A stretch of DNA of 64,000 nucleotides from Piezodorus guildinii (GCA_023052935.1 CM041294.1:150498899-150562898); one strand, 5' to 3'. Positions 1-10,610 are shown, numbered from the stretch's first letter. Notes: generated from the sequence alone by a model not told the origin. Made by a program: numbers and translations.

Positions 1-66
1 TCTTAGATTAAATAATATAACAGTATAAAATTTTTATGTAGAAAAAAAAAAAAAAAAAAAAAAAAA

Positions 67-361
67 ACCTGTGCCACTATAACCCATGAAGAGTTTTGGG
101 ATCAGAACATTGTAGGGATTCGTACTGTTTCTAGGCCAACAGCCGTGCAATGAGGTGTACCACCTAGATCGCGCTAAGCCGCCAGGTTTTGTGGGGTACA
201 CTTTATAGAGACTGGGTGTGCCCCAGGAGGGTCTCCTTTACCTCAAGATCGCTCCCCGGCTGAAATAACAGGATAAATAATATTCCGCCACAGGCGGGAT
301 TCGAACCCAGAACCTGGAGCACAGTAGACTAGCGCTCTGCCCACTAGACTACGCCGCTCCC
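67..361 (-). mobile_element. tRNA-derived SINE, family 2 (copy 1)
   Basis: Read on the minus strand, the right edge begins with a tRNA-like head: an A-box-like stretch (TAGTCTAGTGGGCAGAG) and, about 35 bases on, a B-box-like GGGTTCGAATCCC. A non-tRNA body of about 220 bp follows. The same body recurs at 13940-14264 in the same orientation, so it is a dispersed family and not a tRNA gene. A poly(A) run of about 27 bases (41-67, plus strand) borders the 3' side. An internal RNA polymerase III promoter is inferred from the boxes. Confidence 0.75.
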
Positions 362-689
362 TGTTATGTAGAAATAGAAATAGAAAATAATTTTTATTCT
401 GAGACTGGACCGCTTAAGAATAACTGGTTTATACAGTTGAAATATACAACATGTCTGGCCAACAGACAGAAGTAACAATTAATTACTTATTACAATTACG
501 GGTTAATATATGTGTGTATATCACACACATTTATATAAAAAAAAAAATACAATGGTAAAAAAAAAATAAAAACAATTCTTAGAAAATATTGTGTTGAACA
601 AAATTTAAAATAAATTAACAGATAACAGAGTTTAAATATAGACAATGAATAAATATTACTCTTCTTTCAAGTGTGATGTCAGTCATATT
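362..689. other. AT-rich stretch, no gene seen
   Basis: Low-complexity AT-rich DNA with short A runs and a small TG/CA palindromic patch near 510-530. No ORF, RNA gene or repeat end recognised. Confidence 0.6.
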
Positions 690-1075
690 AATATCACAGT
701 TTTAAGCGTATTTTTGAGATAATAAAAGGTATTGGAATAGTTGGGATTTGAATGAGGAGAGAGAAGTAGCATGGCGGATATAAGTACGTAGAGGAATCCA
801 GAAAGTAGAGGAGCTGACAAGGAAGGAACGATCAAAAGTTTCAGTCCAATGGGTAGGAAAATAAAGGTCGGAATGGCGCGATCTTGTTTCAAGTGAGTGG
901 ACTGAAGATTTAAATTGTAGGAGAATGTGAATGTATAGAGGTTGTTGGGGGTTAATGATTTGGTAATGGTATGATCCTAGGAAATATTGTCTGCGGCTTG
1001 GTGGAAGGAGCCATTTGACCTCCCTGTAAAAATGGGTCATATGAGATCTCTTACTAAGTACTGAGGACAAATCGT
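690..1075 (-). pseudogene. C-terminal relic of a CR1-like LINE reverse transcriptase
   Basis: A 122-codon minus-strand reading frame ends in a segment of the type FDRSFLVSSSTFWIPL followed by SSFKSQLFQYLL. This is the usual extreme C-terminus of Jockey/CR1-superfamily LINE ORF2 proteins (a phenylalanine/serine-rich stretch, a WNSLP-like core, then a FKS..L helix). A related piece lies on the plus strand at 54560-54880. The endonuclease and the reverse transcriptase core are absent, so this is a 5'-truncated, dead copy. The clade call is tentative because only the tail is present. Confidence 0.55.
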
Positions 1076-1251
1076 AAAAATACGTTCATGATTCGTTTTA
1101 GCCTGTCCTCAAACACATTCGAGAGGCCACCATAAACTAAGCAGCAAAGTGAGGGAAAATAAGTAATGTACAACAATCACCCAAGTTTATTTATGCTCTA
1201 TTCGTCACCACTCTACACTACCTTCTACAGCTTTGATAAGATGAAATTTTT

Positions 1252-1953
1252 ACTTTCACTTACATATATATGAAATATTGAGGGAAAGTATTGCGAACGT
1301 GAACATTTTGGATGGAATTCCAGTTTTAAACGGAAATACACGTTTTAGGGTCCCCTGAGTCCAAACAACCAAGTTCCGCAAAAAGGTCTGTGTGTGTGTG
1401 GTAACTCCCGAGCGGAAACGGTAAGTCCTATGACACTGAAATTTCATATTTAAGACCAATAGAGACCTGAGACGTTACAAAACCTTTTTCATCAAAATAG
1501 GCTTAGCAGAAGAGCCACTTTATACCATGCATTTTGCACCTTTTTTCGATTTTCTCCGGTTCCGACGATTTTGATTAAACTCGCTATATCAATGTAAAAT
1601 TTAAGGGCTTTAATATCATTTAGGTTTCATACGGATAAAAATGGTCTGAAAAAAATATTTTTTTAATGCAATTTTTTGTTTTTGAATACAAGAACAGTAA
1701 TATACATGTATAATATACCGTTGGAAAGCTAAAGATTTTAGAAAAAATATTATCTCATACATAAACTTTTAACAGTTAATAGAGAGTGATGAAAAGCCGA
1801 TAAAACTAAGAGATTATTTTAGATAATTATATAATAGTTTTTTTAATAAAACACATGTTTCTATAGAAATTCCATTTAATTAATTAATTCTTAAATTGTA
1901 TAATCGATTCTAAAAATGGAGGTAAGTAAAAGTAGTGTGGTGCCCGCACCAGA
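1252..1953 (-). mobile_element. HX repeat copy, older subfamily, internally deleted
   Basis: Left edge TACTTTCACTTACATATATA and right edge ending in TGGTGCCCGCACCAGA. The stem end has the longer interrupted form (ATATATGAAATAT) rather than the perfect palindrome. The copy is about 200 bp short: the block after the ATGGTCTG motif is missing. It has a short GT run near 1388-1400. Non-coding; the small minus-strand ORF across it is not conserved as a gene. Confidence 0.8.
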
Positions 1954-1956
1954 TGT

Positions 1957-2395
1957 TTTCTAGATTTTCCACTGATTCTACGCACATATTGGTCGCAGCT
2001 TGATTTTATATTGCCTAAAGCCCTCCTTGATAAATAGACTATCCAACCAAACATTTTTAATTCAATCCAGTAGTTTCTGACATTAGCGCGTTTTGACAAA
2101 CAAACTTTTCAGCTTTATAATATTATTATAGATTCTAAATTCTTGCTCTTTCCAATGGTATATTATTACTTATAGTTTAGGAATAATTTTTTTATGATTC
2201 GGTTACAGAAAATTAATTTTTCTCGTTTAAAAAAAACTCAATTACGTTGTATTTTACATATAAACCTTCAGGAGAGACTGCCCTAAAGGATGGTGAACAC
2301 CTTATCAAAATCCGTCTTGTGGTTTAGACGGGGTTAGCGGAAACCGAAATCGCATTATCATTTTATAAATATAGAGATCATTAGGGTATTTTGAC
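1957..2395. repeat. Dispersed repeat with CAGTAGTTTCTGACATTAGCG-type tail
   Basis: The first half (to about 2125) ends in an AT palindrome (TATAATATTATTATA) after a motif of the form TCCAGTAGTTTCTGACATTAG. I associate this motif with abundant small insect repeats, but I cannot name the family. The second half (2130-2395) is homologous to 53521-53790, sharing the order GGTTACAGAAAA ... AAACCTTCAGGA ... AAATCGCATTATCATTTTA. No coding potential. Confidence 0.5.
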
Positions 2396-2439
2396 ACTAG
2401 AATGCAGACTATTGATTCCCCTTGACCCATGTTTCAATA

Positions 2440-3300
2440 CAGTAAACCCTCGTTTTAACGAACTCCAAGGGACCAAAAAACTCTCTGTTCGTTATAAAAG
2501 AATTCGTTATATCCGAACAATATATTGTATGTATATTATATGTCTCGGTATAAATTCAGGTGGTTAAAAAGAAATATTTTCAATACAGCTTCGCTTTCAG
2601 GCACATGTTTATTTAGAAACTACAAAAGCAGTTAAAACTATGCACTACATACATATATCTATCTTATTTCACATTTTACATAATACTTTAAGATTAACAT
2701 AAACCATCATTAAAAATACAAAACTTAAAAAGGAACTTATAATGTCAAAATCACAGCAATTCATATAAACTTGAAATAATTTTTTTTTTTTTTTGCACAT
2801 CCCGATGAAGATGCAACGGAGGCATCGATTTTATCTTTATTAGCGATAATCGTTGATAGAGGAGATTTTGGTATCCCGTATTTTTCCGAAATTTTCGATT
2901 TCGGCTCAATTTTTGTATCCACTTCTTGGAGAATCGCCAACCTTGTATTTAAATCATTGGATTTTCTCTTGACCTCGTAGGAGACTCGAATTAAAGCAAG
3001 TAATAAAAGCAATAAAAACAGAAAAACTAGCTCAAACTCTAGAAACCATAAGCTGTCACTGAGGATTTGGACAGAAAGACGCCGCTCTTAACTGGGAATT
3101 GAAACGTATCGTAATTTTTTTCTTCTTTATTTTTCGTAATAACCGAACAAATTCGATTCTGAGGTCCTCAAAAGTAGCTCTTTAATTCGTTATAAGAGAA
3201 TATTTCGTTATAAACGAGGAGAAAGCATTATTTTCTATTAATTTTTCAAGGGACCGCAACGATAGTTCGTTATAAACGGATGGTCGTTATAACCGTGTTC
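2440..3300. mobile_element. Decayed Tigger/pogo-like DNA transposon
   Basis: The left end reads CAGTAAACCCTCGTTTTAAC directly after a TA (2438-2439), which is the typical start of Tigger/pogo terminal inverted repeats with a TA target. GTTCGTTATA-type motifs recur near the left end (2488-2515) and near the right end (3185-3290). The exact right terminus is eroded: the last part reads GGTCGTTATAACCGTG instead of a clean inverted CAGTAAACC. At about 0.86 kb, most of the transposase is lost. Confidence 0.7.
2761..3012 (-). pseudogene. Tigger/pogo transposase N-terminal helix-turn-helix fragment
   Basis: The 83-codon minus-strand frame contains KRKSNDLNTRLAILQEVD followed by SEKYGIPKSPLSTIIANKDK. 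This is the N-terminal Psq/CENP-B-type DNA-binding domain of Tigger transposases (K-R-K start, E-V-D, then the G-I-P-S-LSTI recognition helix). The second DNA-binding domain and the DDE catalytic domain are missing; after KDK the frame runs into unrelated low-complexity sequence. Its position inside inverted-repeat ends of the same family supports the call. It could bind the element's ends at best. Confidence 0.7.
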
Positions 3301-3680
3301 GTGAAAAAGAATATTGTTAACAATTCTACCAGGAAAAGGCGATATTTGAATGTTTTATTATAATAGTTTCAAACAAGGAAAAATAGTTTTGAAACACCTT
3401 TGACACACGTGTATAGGAAGCGATATTAGCACGAGTCGCGCCCGGTTATTTCTAAGAAGAGAAACTTAAAACTAAGGGACAAAACTTTTTCTTCGAATAA
3501 CTAAGGAAAGAAAGTAGCAATTTCTGACACTTGAAACTAGGAAGAAGTTGTTCTCAAAAGTGATAGTAGGACTTTATGAGAGCCATAAGCAGAAAATGAA
3601 ATGTTGCTATTTTATAATCTTGCTCAGAAAATTGTTCAATATACACAAAAAACTGCTTTTTAATGTATCCAGGAAATACT
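3301..3680. other. No gene seen
   Basis: AT-rich non-coding sequence between the Tigger relic and a SINE fragment; no recognisable repeat end or ORF. Confidence 0.5.
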
Positions 3681-3848
3681 GGCCCTAGAGTTTGTCAAGT
3701 TAAACAAAGAATCCTTGCTTGTGCCGTCCTTCGTAGGAGACGTAAATTCCTAATTAAATCTAGATTGGCAAAATTTACGACTTACACTGTAGCATCGTCG
3801 ATTATCCATAGTGGCATAAAGTAACGTTAAATGAATAAATAAAAAAAA
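3681..3848 (+). mobile_element. tRNA-derived SINE, family 1 (5'-truncated)
   Basis: Matches the body and tail of the full copy at 49410-49695: the ATCCTT..GTGCCGTCCTTC segment, the TGTAGCATCGTC segment and the end GTAACGTTAAATGAATAAAT. The tRNA-like head is missing. Confidence 0.7.
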
Positions 3849-3954
3849 TAATTTGTGATTCCAGAGAAATAATGATACCGTTTAACAGCTTCAGAATTGA
3901 GAAATAAAGAAGCGTTTACTAACCCAAAAAGCTGTATAAAGTGCATAAACTTAT

Positions 3955-4421
3955 AGACAACTATGCTCCGGAGATGTTACAGGAACTTTATTATCAAAAT
4001 CAGCGAGCCAGAAGAGCCACTTTATCCCATGCATTTGGCACCTTTTTACGATTTTCTCAAAAACGGTTCCGACGATTTTGATTAAACTCGCTATATCAAT
4101 TTAAACTTTAATGGGCTTTAATATTATGTAGGTTTCATGCTGATTAAATGATTTTCTTATACTCTACTCTTAAAAGATTTTAGAAAAAATATTATCTAAT
4201 ACACAAGCTTTTAAAAGTTTATTGAGAGTGATAAAAATAAGATAAAATTACCTGATTATTTTAGATAATATATTTTTTAATAAAACACATGTTTCTATAT
4301 AAATTCAATTTAATTAATTCTTTAATAGTTTCACGTATTTTTATCTCTAACGGTATTTGAAAATTCTTTCATTGATTTTAACAACGGCGGTAAGTGAAAG
4401 TCGTGTGTTGCCCGCACCAGA
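3955..4421 (-). mobile_element. HX repeat copy lacking its stem-loop end
   Basis: Homologous to the inner part and right end of HX; right end intact (GTAAGTGAAAGT, then CGTGTGTTGCCCGCACCAGA). The left roughly 300 bp, including stem-loop and microsatellite, are missing. Confidence 0.8.
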
Positions 4422-4497
4422 TGTTTTTATTTTCTTATTACGACTAAAATAACTGTTTCTGTCTAAACGTAATTTACCAAATTCTTCGTTATTTTTT

Positions 4498-5391
4498 ACT
4501 TTCACTTTCCTATATATGAAATATACAGTAAGGGAGATTATTGTGAATGTGAAAATTTTCGAATTTTAGTTTTCAATAGACATACACGTTTTATGATCCT
4601 CTGAGTCCGAATGACCAAGCCTAGCAAAAAGATCTGTGTTTAGCATGTACACCGCGAAAACGAAAAGTACTATGGAACTGAAATTTCATATTTAAGACAA
4701 CTATGCTCCGGAGATACTACAGCAACTTTATCTTCAAAATTAGCAAGCCAGAAGTGCTACTTTATACCATGCATTTTGCATCTTTTTACGATTTTCTCAA
4801 AAACGGTTCCGACGATTTTGAGTAAACTGGCTATATCGATGTAAAATTTAATGGGCTTTAATATTATGTAGGTTTCATGCTGATTAAAATGGTCTGACAG
4901 GGCTTACATGCCGATATTTTAAATTTTCTTCCTCTTAAGTTCCTTTAATTTTGTAGAATCAATAAAAATAACAATATTATCTTGTTAGCATTGATAATTA
5001 ACATATAAATATGCAAGTTTAGCGAATTTCATAAACAACTAAAGGAGGAAAATGAAAAAATATTTTTTTTTAATGCATTTTTTTTTATTTTTGAACATAA
5101 GAAGAGTAATATAGATGTATAATATACCGTTGGAAAGCTAAAGATTTTAGAATAAATATTTTCTTATACACAAACTTGTAAAAGTTAATAAAGAGTGATG
5201 AAAAGCCGATAAAACTAACTGATTATTTTACATAATAATATAATCGATTTTTTAATAAAACACATGTTTCTATTCAAACTTAATTTAATTCTTTCGGTAA
5301 TAATTTATTTTAATCTCTAAATGTATTTAAAATTCTAAAATTGATTTTATTAACGGAGGTAAGTGAAAGTCGTGTGTTGCGCGCACTAGAT
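4498..5391 (-). mobile_element. HX repeat copy, near full length, diverged
   Basis: Left edge TACTTTCACTTTCCTATATA, right edge GTAAGTGAAAGT then CGTGTGTTGCGCGCACTAGA. The GT array is replaced by CTGTGTTTAGCATG. It carries the interrupted form of the stem end, marking an older subfamily. Confidence 0.85.
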
Positions 5392-6186
5392 TTTTAATTA
5401 CTGAAGCCGAATTACGTTCTCTTCTCTTCGAAATGCGTGCTATTGAAACGAATCTGAAATCTATGAGTTTTACTTTTTATTCTTTGTTTCCTTCTGTTTC
5501 GTCTGTAGTACAACACAGAGCAGTAATTTGATTCTGACCAATATGGGCCGAACAACTGCACTATTGTCCAGCTTCTGACTGGAAAACCACAACAAAAGAA
5601 ACAGCTGTTCCCCTTGTATCTGATATAAACAGGGCCTTTGTTGGAACAAACTCAGTTTGATGGGCTTCAATATTGATGGAAAACATTTATTTTTGGATTT
5701 TTTAAAATAATATATATTTTTTCGTTTATTTTTTTTTTTAGCCTGAGTAAATGGTGGCCATAAAATAAATCACACTTAAATAAGTAATTAGAATAAATAA
5801 ATACTTATTTTATTATATGCTGAGTTTGTTGCCTAAATGTTTTGCCTCCATCAGAGAAAAGAAAAAAAACAAAAACAAGATAACAAATTAGAAACAAAAT
5901 ATAGTTGCAAAAAACATCTTTCACTTCAAATTTAACACACGTCAGGATTTGAAATATTAACAACATAAAATTTAAGTATAATGTTGTTCCGATGGACACA
6001 TGTGTTTTATATTAAATAAAATAACAATGGAAATTAAATAATACTACAATCAGTTAAGTTTATGCCCTATTCGTCACTTTTCATAACCTTTCATAACTTG
6101 GTAAATAAATTTTCTCAAATCTTCTTTCCCATGGTATATAATGAGAAATATTTTTTGCTGTTTTTTCTTCAGTTGATTATTAAACA
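5392..6186. other. No gene seen
   Basis: AT-rich sequence with T and A runs. Small ORFs here have no recognisable domains and no repeat homology within the window. Confidence 0.5.
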
Positions 6187-6195
6187 CTTTCATAA

Positions 6196-6474
6196 ATAGG
6201 GGTCACTCGTAGCATGGTGGTTAGCATAGCAGCATCCGATGCAATAGGTATCATGGTTCAAACCCGCAGGTGGCCCAAGGATTTGTTTTTTAATGAGAGT
6301 AAAAAATCCTTAGTTATGCCGTCCTTCGGTGGGGGACATTAAAAGGAGATCCCGAGCCAGTGCGATGTCAGTTTCTCGTTAAAGATCCCTATCCCAATTA
6401 AACCTACATAAACAAAATTTAGGACTCCCGCTGTAGCATCATCCCATTAGCCGTTAAATAAATAAACAAACAAT
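6196..6474 (+). mobile_element. tRNA-derived SINE, family 1, near full length with target duplication
   Basis: Begins with a tRNA-like head: an A-box-like TAGCATGGTGGTTAGCATA and a B-box-like GGTTCAAACCC. The body has GTTATGCCGTCCTTC and GATCCCGAGCC, and the 3' end is AATAAACAAACAA. CTTTCATAA occurs at 6187-6195 and again at 6475-6483, a plausible 9-bp target-site duplication, so the insertion is fairly recent. No protein is encoded. Confidence 0.85.
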
Positions 6475-6484
6475 CTTTCATAAT

Positions 6485-6720
6485 TTTTTTTTGAAACCCT
6501 ATTGTAAGATCCATAACATATATATTTTTTTTTGTGAAAATCGGTTAAGCTGTTCAGGAGAAAACAATTTTTTTTTTCTTCCCCCCTCCATAACTTCCCT
6601 CCCATAAGGATTAAGGAGGTAAACAATTGTATACGGTAGTTTCTCATAAGTGTAAATCAATGGTATGGATTTGGTTCTGATATACGCGGAGACAGATTTG
6701 GTTCTGATATAGCGGAGACA
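6485..6720 (+). repeat. Dispersed repeat with an internal tandem duplication
   Basis: Shares with 45885-45985 the segments GAAACC(C)TATTGTAA.ATCC and TTCTCATA.GTG..TCAATGGTATG. In this copy a 26-27 bp unit starting GATTTGGTTCTGATATA and ending CGGAGACA is present twice in a row (6668-6694, 6695-6720). Family not recognised. Confidence 0.6.
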
Positions 6721-6991
6721 GATTCATACTTCTTCCTCTAAACCCTTTGTATTTGATATCACCGTCAAGGTATTAGGACCATTGTCGGATGGCATGTTAT
6801 TTTTGAGCAAAATTTGGACGAATTCTGTCTAGTAGAAACTCATTTACCTCAAATTTTGATAGGATTGAGGATTAAGTATTTTTTTCCTTGGTCGATCACA
6901 TAGGTTCATTATTGAAAATTTATGTATTTACTTTTGGCGGATACTTTCTATTATTATTTACTTTTCTCTATTCTCTCCTTCACCGGAAACG

Positions 6992-7700
6992 TTGTTGTTG
7001 TTTGGGGTTTTGAGGCGTCATAAACGCCTATATTTCTCTTTAATTAAAAAAAAAAGAAGAAAATAAATAAATAAGCTAAGCTTATAATAATAGTAATAAT
7101 AATAAGATAAAATAATAGATAAAAAAGAAATTAAATTAAAATACTATAATATTTTATTAAATAATAAGTGACTCTTAAGAAACCTGAACAACGCCGAAAT
7201 ATTGTATTCATTATCGGAGAGTATAGAAGATATATTAGGTCTGAGTCCAAATTTGTTTAAACTTGTCCTATAAAAAGAGCATTCGTCTAAAATGTGGCTG
7301 ATAGTTAGGATATTATTACAGTGCTGGCACTTAGGAGGTGGTAGTTTTGTATTGAGATGAAGATGGGTCATCTTAGTGTGGCCTATCCTTAATCTAGTCA
7401 GGACAACTTCCTCTCTGCGGCTTGTGCGATATGATTAGGACCAAGGCTTTACTGAAGTTTTGATGATTTTCAGTTTGCCAGCAGGACTTTCGTCCCACAT
7501 GGCCTGCCAGGCATCTGATATTTCCTTTCGGAGTGGATGAGATATATCTTGCGGTGTTAGAATAACCGGAAAAGTATATGCCAATTTTCTAATATTCATC
7601 TTCTTCAGGAGGTCTTCCACTTCGTCCTGCCACCTCAGACGTAGTCTTCTTCTACCACGTCTACCATCAGGATCTCTATAATACCTTTGGGAATAGTGAA
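6992..7700 (-). pseudogene. 3' part of an RNase H-type LINE (I/R1/LOA-like), frameshifted
   Basis: Minus-strand frames at 7719-7435 and 7371-7144 encode SDAWQAMWDESPAGKLKIIK and, after a frame break near 7375-7430, RLRIGHTKMTHLHLN followed by a C-x2-C-x8-H-x4-C knuckle (CQHC...SHILDEC). This is the order seen downstream of RNase H in I/R1-group LINE ORF2 proteins. The upstream GRRGRRRLRLRWQDEVEDLL piece looks like the C-terminus of a different, RTE-like LINE, so two relics may be fused near 7590. The 3' end is CAAACAACAACAACG at 7007-6992, a tail type also seen at 23068-23082. Confidence 0.6.
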
Positions 7701-7719
7701 ATTGAAAATAATATACCAA

Positions 7720-8204
7720 AATTAAAAGTAATCATCATAATTCAATTTTAAAATTGGCAAAAAAAAAAAAAAAAAAAAAGATACACTATCAGTTAAATTC
7801 GAGCCGGCAACGAAACCTAGCACTCGCAGTTTGAAAGGGGCACTGACTGAATAAATGGCAATAAGGAAAACTGAAATATTGCCGTTCCATGTAAATTTTT
7901 ATAAATAATTCATCTTTGAAATACTAAACGGACTTTACCGTAAAAGCCGCGTGTCAGGCTGCCTCAGATTTATTTGCAAATTTATTCAAGGAAAAAAACA
8001 ATAAACCACGGGACACTATAACTTTCTTCCTATATTATAATTATCATTTAAATCCTTAATTAAAATGATTGATTGTTGAAATCAATCGGTTCATTTGCAA
8101 ATGAAACTTCTGTTATTTATATAACCAATAAAAGAGTATCGTCATTCATATGTGAAAAGATCTATATTCTGAAATGTTACTATCTTAGAATAATTTTAAT
8201 CAAA
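7720..8204. other. No gene seen
   Basis: AT-rich sequence with a 21-base A run (about 7759-7779). No recognised element ends. Confidence 0.5.
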
Positions 8205-8411
8205 CCCGGCTGATGGCTAAGAGTTTTTTTAAATGGCGTAAAAATCCTAGGTTATGCCACTCTTTGGAGGTGACGTAAAATGGTGATCCAGAGCATTAGC
8301 GTTGTCAGGTTCTCGTTTTTAATAACACTATTCTAATTAAAACTGGACAAGCAAAATTTAGGACTTCCACTGTTGCATCGTCTGATTAGATACAATAGCA
8401 TCAAAGTGATG
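8205..8411 (+). mobile_element. SINE family 1, diverged, lacking its head
   Basis: Body homology: AAAAATCCTAGGTTATGCC, ATTTAGGACTTCCACTGTTG and CATCGTCTGATTAG. The tRNA-like head is missing or too diverged to see. Confidence 0.65.
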
Positions 8412-8496
8412 TATAATAATGAACAATAACGATAATTTTAATTAATAGGAAATGTACATAGACTAGTGTTTAGAATAACTCTTTATAATGTTAGTT
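8404..8496. repeat. Direct repeat A (left copy)
   Basis: About 93 bp, starting AAGTGATGTATAATAATGAA and ending TCTTTATAATGTTAGTT. It is roughly 90 percent identical to 9616-9714 in direct orientation. The pair brackets the SINE and the LINE nested in it. Confidence 0.85.
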
Positions 8497-8676
8497 TGTT
8501 TATTTATTTAACGTCAATTTATGCTACTATGGCTAATCGGACGATGTACAGTGGGAGTTCTAAATTTTGCCTATCCAGGTTTTATTAGGATAGGGATCTT
8601 TAACGAGTACCTGACATCGCACAGGCTCGGGACCACCTTTTAACGTCCCCTCCGAAGGACGGCGTAACTAAGGATT
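8497..8676 (-). mobile_element. SINE family 1, 3' half, split by a LINE
   Basis: Begins (3' end) TGTTTATTTATTTAACGTC and runs to CGGCGTAACTAAGGATT, where the sequence switches to a LINE tail. The 5' half resumes at 9524. The two halves join seamlessly when compared with the copy at 49410-49695. Confidence 0.85.
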
Positions 8677-9520
8677 CTTCTTCTTCTTCTTCGTTCTTCC
8701 CTCAAATGGCGATGTCCGAGAGTAAAACTGTAAACTCAATGGTCCTCTTGAGGTCCTCCAGATCACCATAGAGCTTAGTCACCAACTCGGTAGGTTTTGG
8801 CCAGATCCGCTTCCTGATGTCTTATAGCTGAGGGCATGTCTGCAGGATGTGCTTGCAGTCTGGTCACCAGTTCTACATCCACAGAGGGAGCTTTCCCCGA
8901 TGCCAAACTTTTTATAGAGGTGTGCCCTCATCCTGTTATGGCCAGTTCTGAGCCTGAAAAGCACAACTTGTTCCTTTCTACTCATTTTGTAGTAGGCGTC
9001 TTCTGGGTCGCGATTCGGGTGCAGGTCATTCCATTTAGCGTTCACTGCAGCCCTATTTATTGATATCGCCTCCAGGAGGGTCTGGGTGCAGTTTGGTTGT
9101 GGTAGTGCTGCACCTTCCTTTGCAAGATGGTCGGCTACTTCATTTCCGTACAGACCGGCAGTGCCCTGGTATCCATTGCAGTACCACTTCGCTATACTGC
9201 AATTGTAGTTTTTCAATTTCTTCTACAAGAGTGTGAAGTCCTAGTTTTCTTTTTGACTTCAGGACATGTAGTACAGATGCTGCGTCTGACAGAAAGACTA
9301 TTTTTGAGTCTGCGTTTCTGTTGAGCCGTCTCAGTATTTTGCTGCCTTCCAAGATCGCCTGTTCTTCAGCTTTGAAATTTGTGCATCTTAAGCCTGTTGG
9401 GATGGCTTTGTCTAGGGTGTTTCGACTCGGGAATTCTATATGGACCCCTGCTCCACCATTCGCAATAGCACCCGTAGCTGATCCATCAGTATACACTCGG
9501 GTCCTTGAGGTAGAAGGGTA
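8677..9520 (-). pseudogene. LINE 3' part: RNase H domain and C-terminal zinc knuckle, frameshifted
   Basis: Minus-strand frames 9496-9140 and 9216-8779 together encode an RNase H domain. The acidic residues are visible in YTDGSA (D), FKAEEQAILEG (E), FLSDAASVLHVL (D) and GNEVADHLAKEGA (D). RNase H would remove the RNA strand during target-primed reverse transcription in I/Jockey/R1-group LINEs. A cysteine-rich C-terminal tail (FGIGESSLCGCRTG) follows. One extra C near 9155 breaks the frame between IPGHC and GLYGNEV. The reverse transcriptase is absent (5' truncation). The 3' tail is (GAA)n, seen as TTCTTCTTCTTC at 8677-8692. It sits inside a SINE, with AAGGATT (8670-8676) and AAGGTTT (9521-9527) as an imperfect 7-bp target duplication. 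Confidence 0.8.
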
Positions 9521-9523
9521 AAG

Positions 9524-9615
9524 GTTTTACTCCCATTAAAAAATCCTAGGACCACCTGCGGGTTTGAACCCGTGACCTTTAGCATAGGAGACTGTTATGC
9601 TTACCACCCAGCTAC
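9524..9615 (-). mobile_element. SINE family 1, 5' half with tRNA-like head
   Basis: Resumes the SINE interrupted at 8676. It contains the B-box-like GGGTTTGAACCC and the A-box-like region AGCATAGGAGACTGTTATGC (as read on the plus strand). Confidence 0.85.
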
Positions 9616-9714
9616 AAGTGATGTTTAATAATGAACAATAACAATAACTATAATTTTAATTAATAGGAAATGTAGATAAACTAGTTTTTATAATAACTCT
9701 TTATAATGTCAGTT
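9616..9714. repeat. Direct repeat A (right copy)
   Basis: AAGTGATGTTTAATAATGAA to TCTTTATAATGTCAGTT; partner of 8404-8496, with one 6-base indel and a handful of substitutions. Confidence 0.85.
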
Positions 9715-10084
9715 AAACATCATTATTATCACGCTGATATTATTTCCCTTGAAATAGTATAACAGGGATAAAATCTCGACTAAATTTCTACCTTTGGTTT
9801 AACCTTTCATTTTGTTGATTCGAAATAGTTTGACAGTTTTCCTTGTAAGCATTGAAGAGAAATGAGTAAATGAGATCATGAGAGAATTTGAGAATCAAGT
9901 AAAACGAATACATATTTTTTTATGATTAAACCTAATCCAGGGAATAATAATAGTGATATATATGTTATAATATACTGTTGAAAAGATTTTAGAAACATTA
10001 ATACGATAAATAACGTTGTAGAAGTTATTAGGGAGTGACTTATAGACAAATAAACTTAAATAATATTGCATTTAATAATTTTTG
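9715..10084. other. Non-coding; very diverged HX remnant at about 9915-10060
   Basis: The segment with GTGATATATATGTTATAATATACTG followed by GTTGAAAAGATTTTAG matches the inner HX order (ATATACCGTTGGAAAGCTAAAG), but poorly. The rest is unassigned. Confidence 0.35.
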
Positions 10085-10610
10085 CCCCGCGCTACTTAAC
10101 ACTTACTAGACAAACGATCAAACCTTCCTCTGAACTACAAAAGGCTCATTTACATGGCTATTATAAGACCAATCTGGACTTACGGAGTAGGGCTTTGGGA
10201 CTCTACTATCCATCAAATTCTTCCCGCATCCAATCCTTACAATCCAAAACCTCGTAACCTCAACGCTCCTTACTTTGTCACGAATAAACTTATACATAAA
10301 GACCTTAATGTTCCCTATGTTACTGATTTGGCCCGGACCAGGTATCAATCCTTTCATGACAAACTTCATTCTCACTCTAACCCACTAGTTTCAATTCTTT
10401 CTTCCTCTTCAATTCCGGATAATCCTCCGAGGCGCCTGAAAAGGAAATGGCCCCGGGACCTTCTAGTTTAGAATATTTTTAGAGTGCTGCCACTGGGTAG
10501 TGTCTCTACATGTTTTTCATGACTGTTTTTTATATTACCATCACATTTACTAGATGTATTTTTACTTAATACAGTTGTAAATATAAATAAATATGTTTAA
10601 AAAAAAAAAA
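10085..10610 (+). pseudogene. Jockey-clade LINE, C-terminal fragment with poly(A)
   Basis: The frame at 10154-10471 encodes IIRPIWTYGVGLWDST, then APYFVTNKLIHKDLNVPYVT and ends PPRRLKRKWPRDLLV-stop. This is the characteristic end of Jockey-type ORF2 (the I-R-P-I-W-TYG-LWG motif, N-A-P-Y/W-V, I-H-RDL, and an RRLKR..DL terminus). The stop is followed by a 3' UTR and a poly(A) run at 10599-10610. The endonuclease and the polymerase catalytic motifs are absent because of 5' truncation. Related copies at 28983, 49826, 53793 and 56468 lie in the same orientation. Confidence 0.8.

Noticed and set aside
301..361. Possible tRNA gene (GTTCGAATCC box on the minus strand)
   Set aside because: The tRNA-like head continues into a 200-bp body shared with 13940-14264, so it is a SINE; the cloverleaf is not complete.
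9127..9521. Plus-strand ORFs of 65-66 codons
   Set aside because: Antisense to the RNase H frame of the LINE at 8677-9520.
10118..10375. Minus-strand ORF of 85 codons
   Set aside because: Antisense shadow of the Jockey C-terminal frame.
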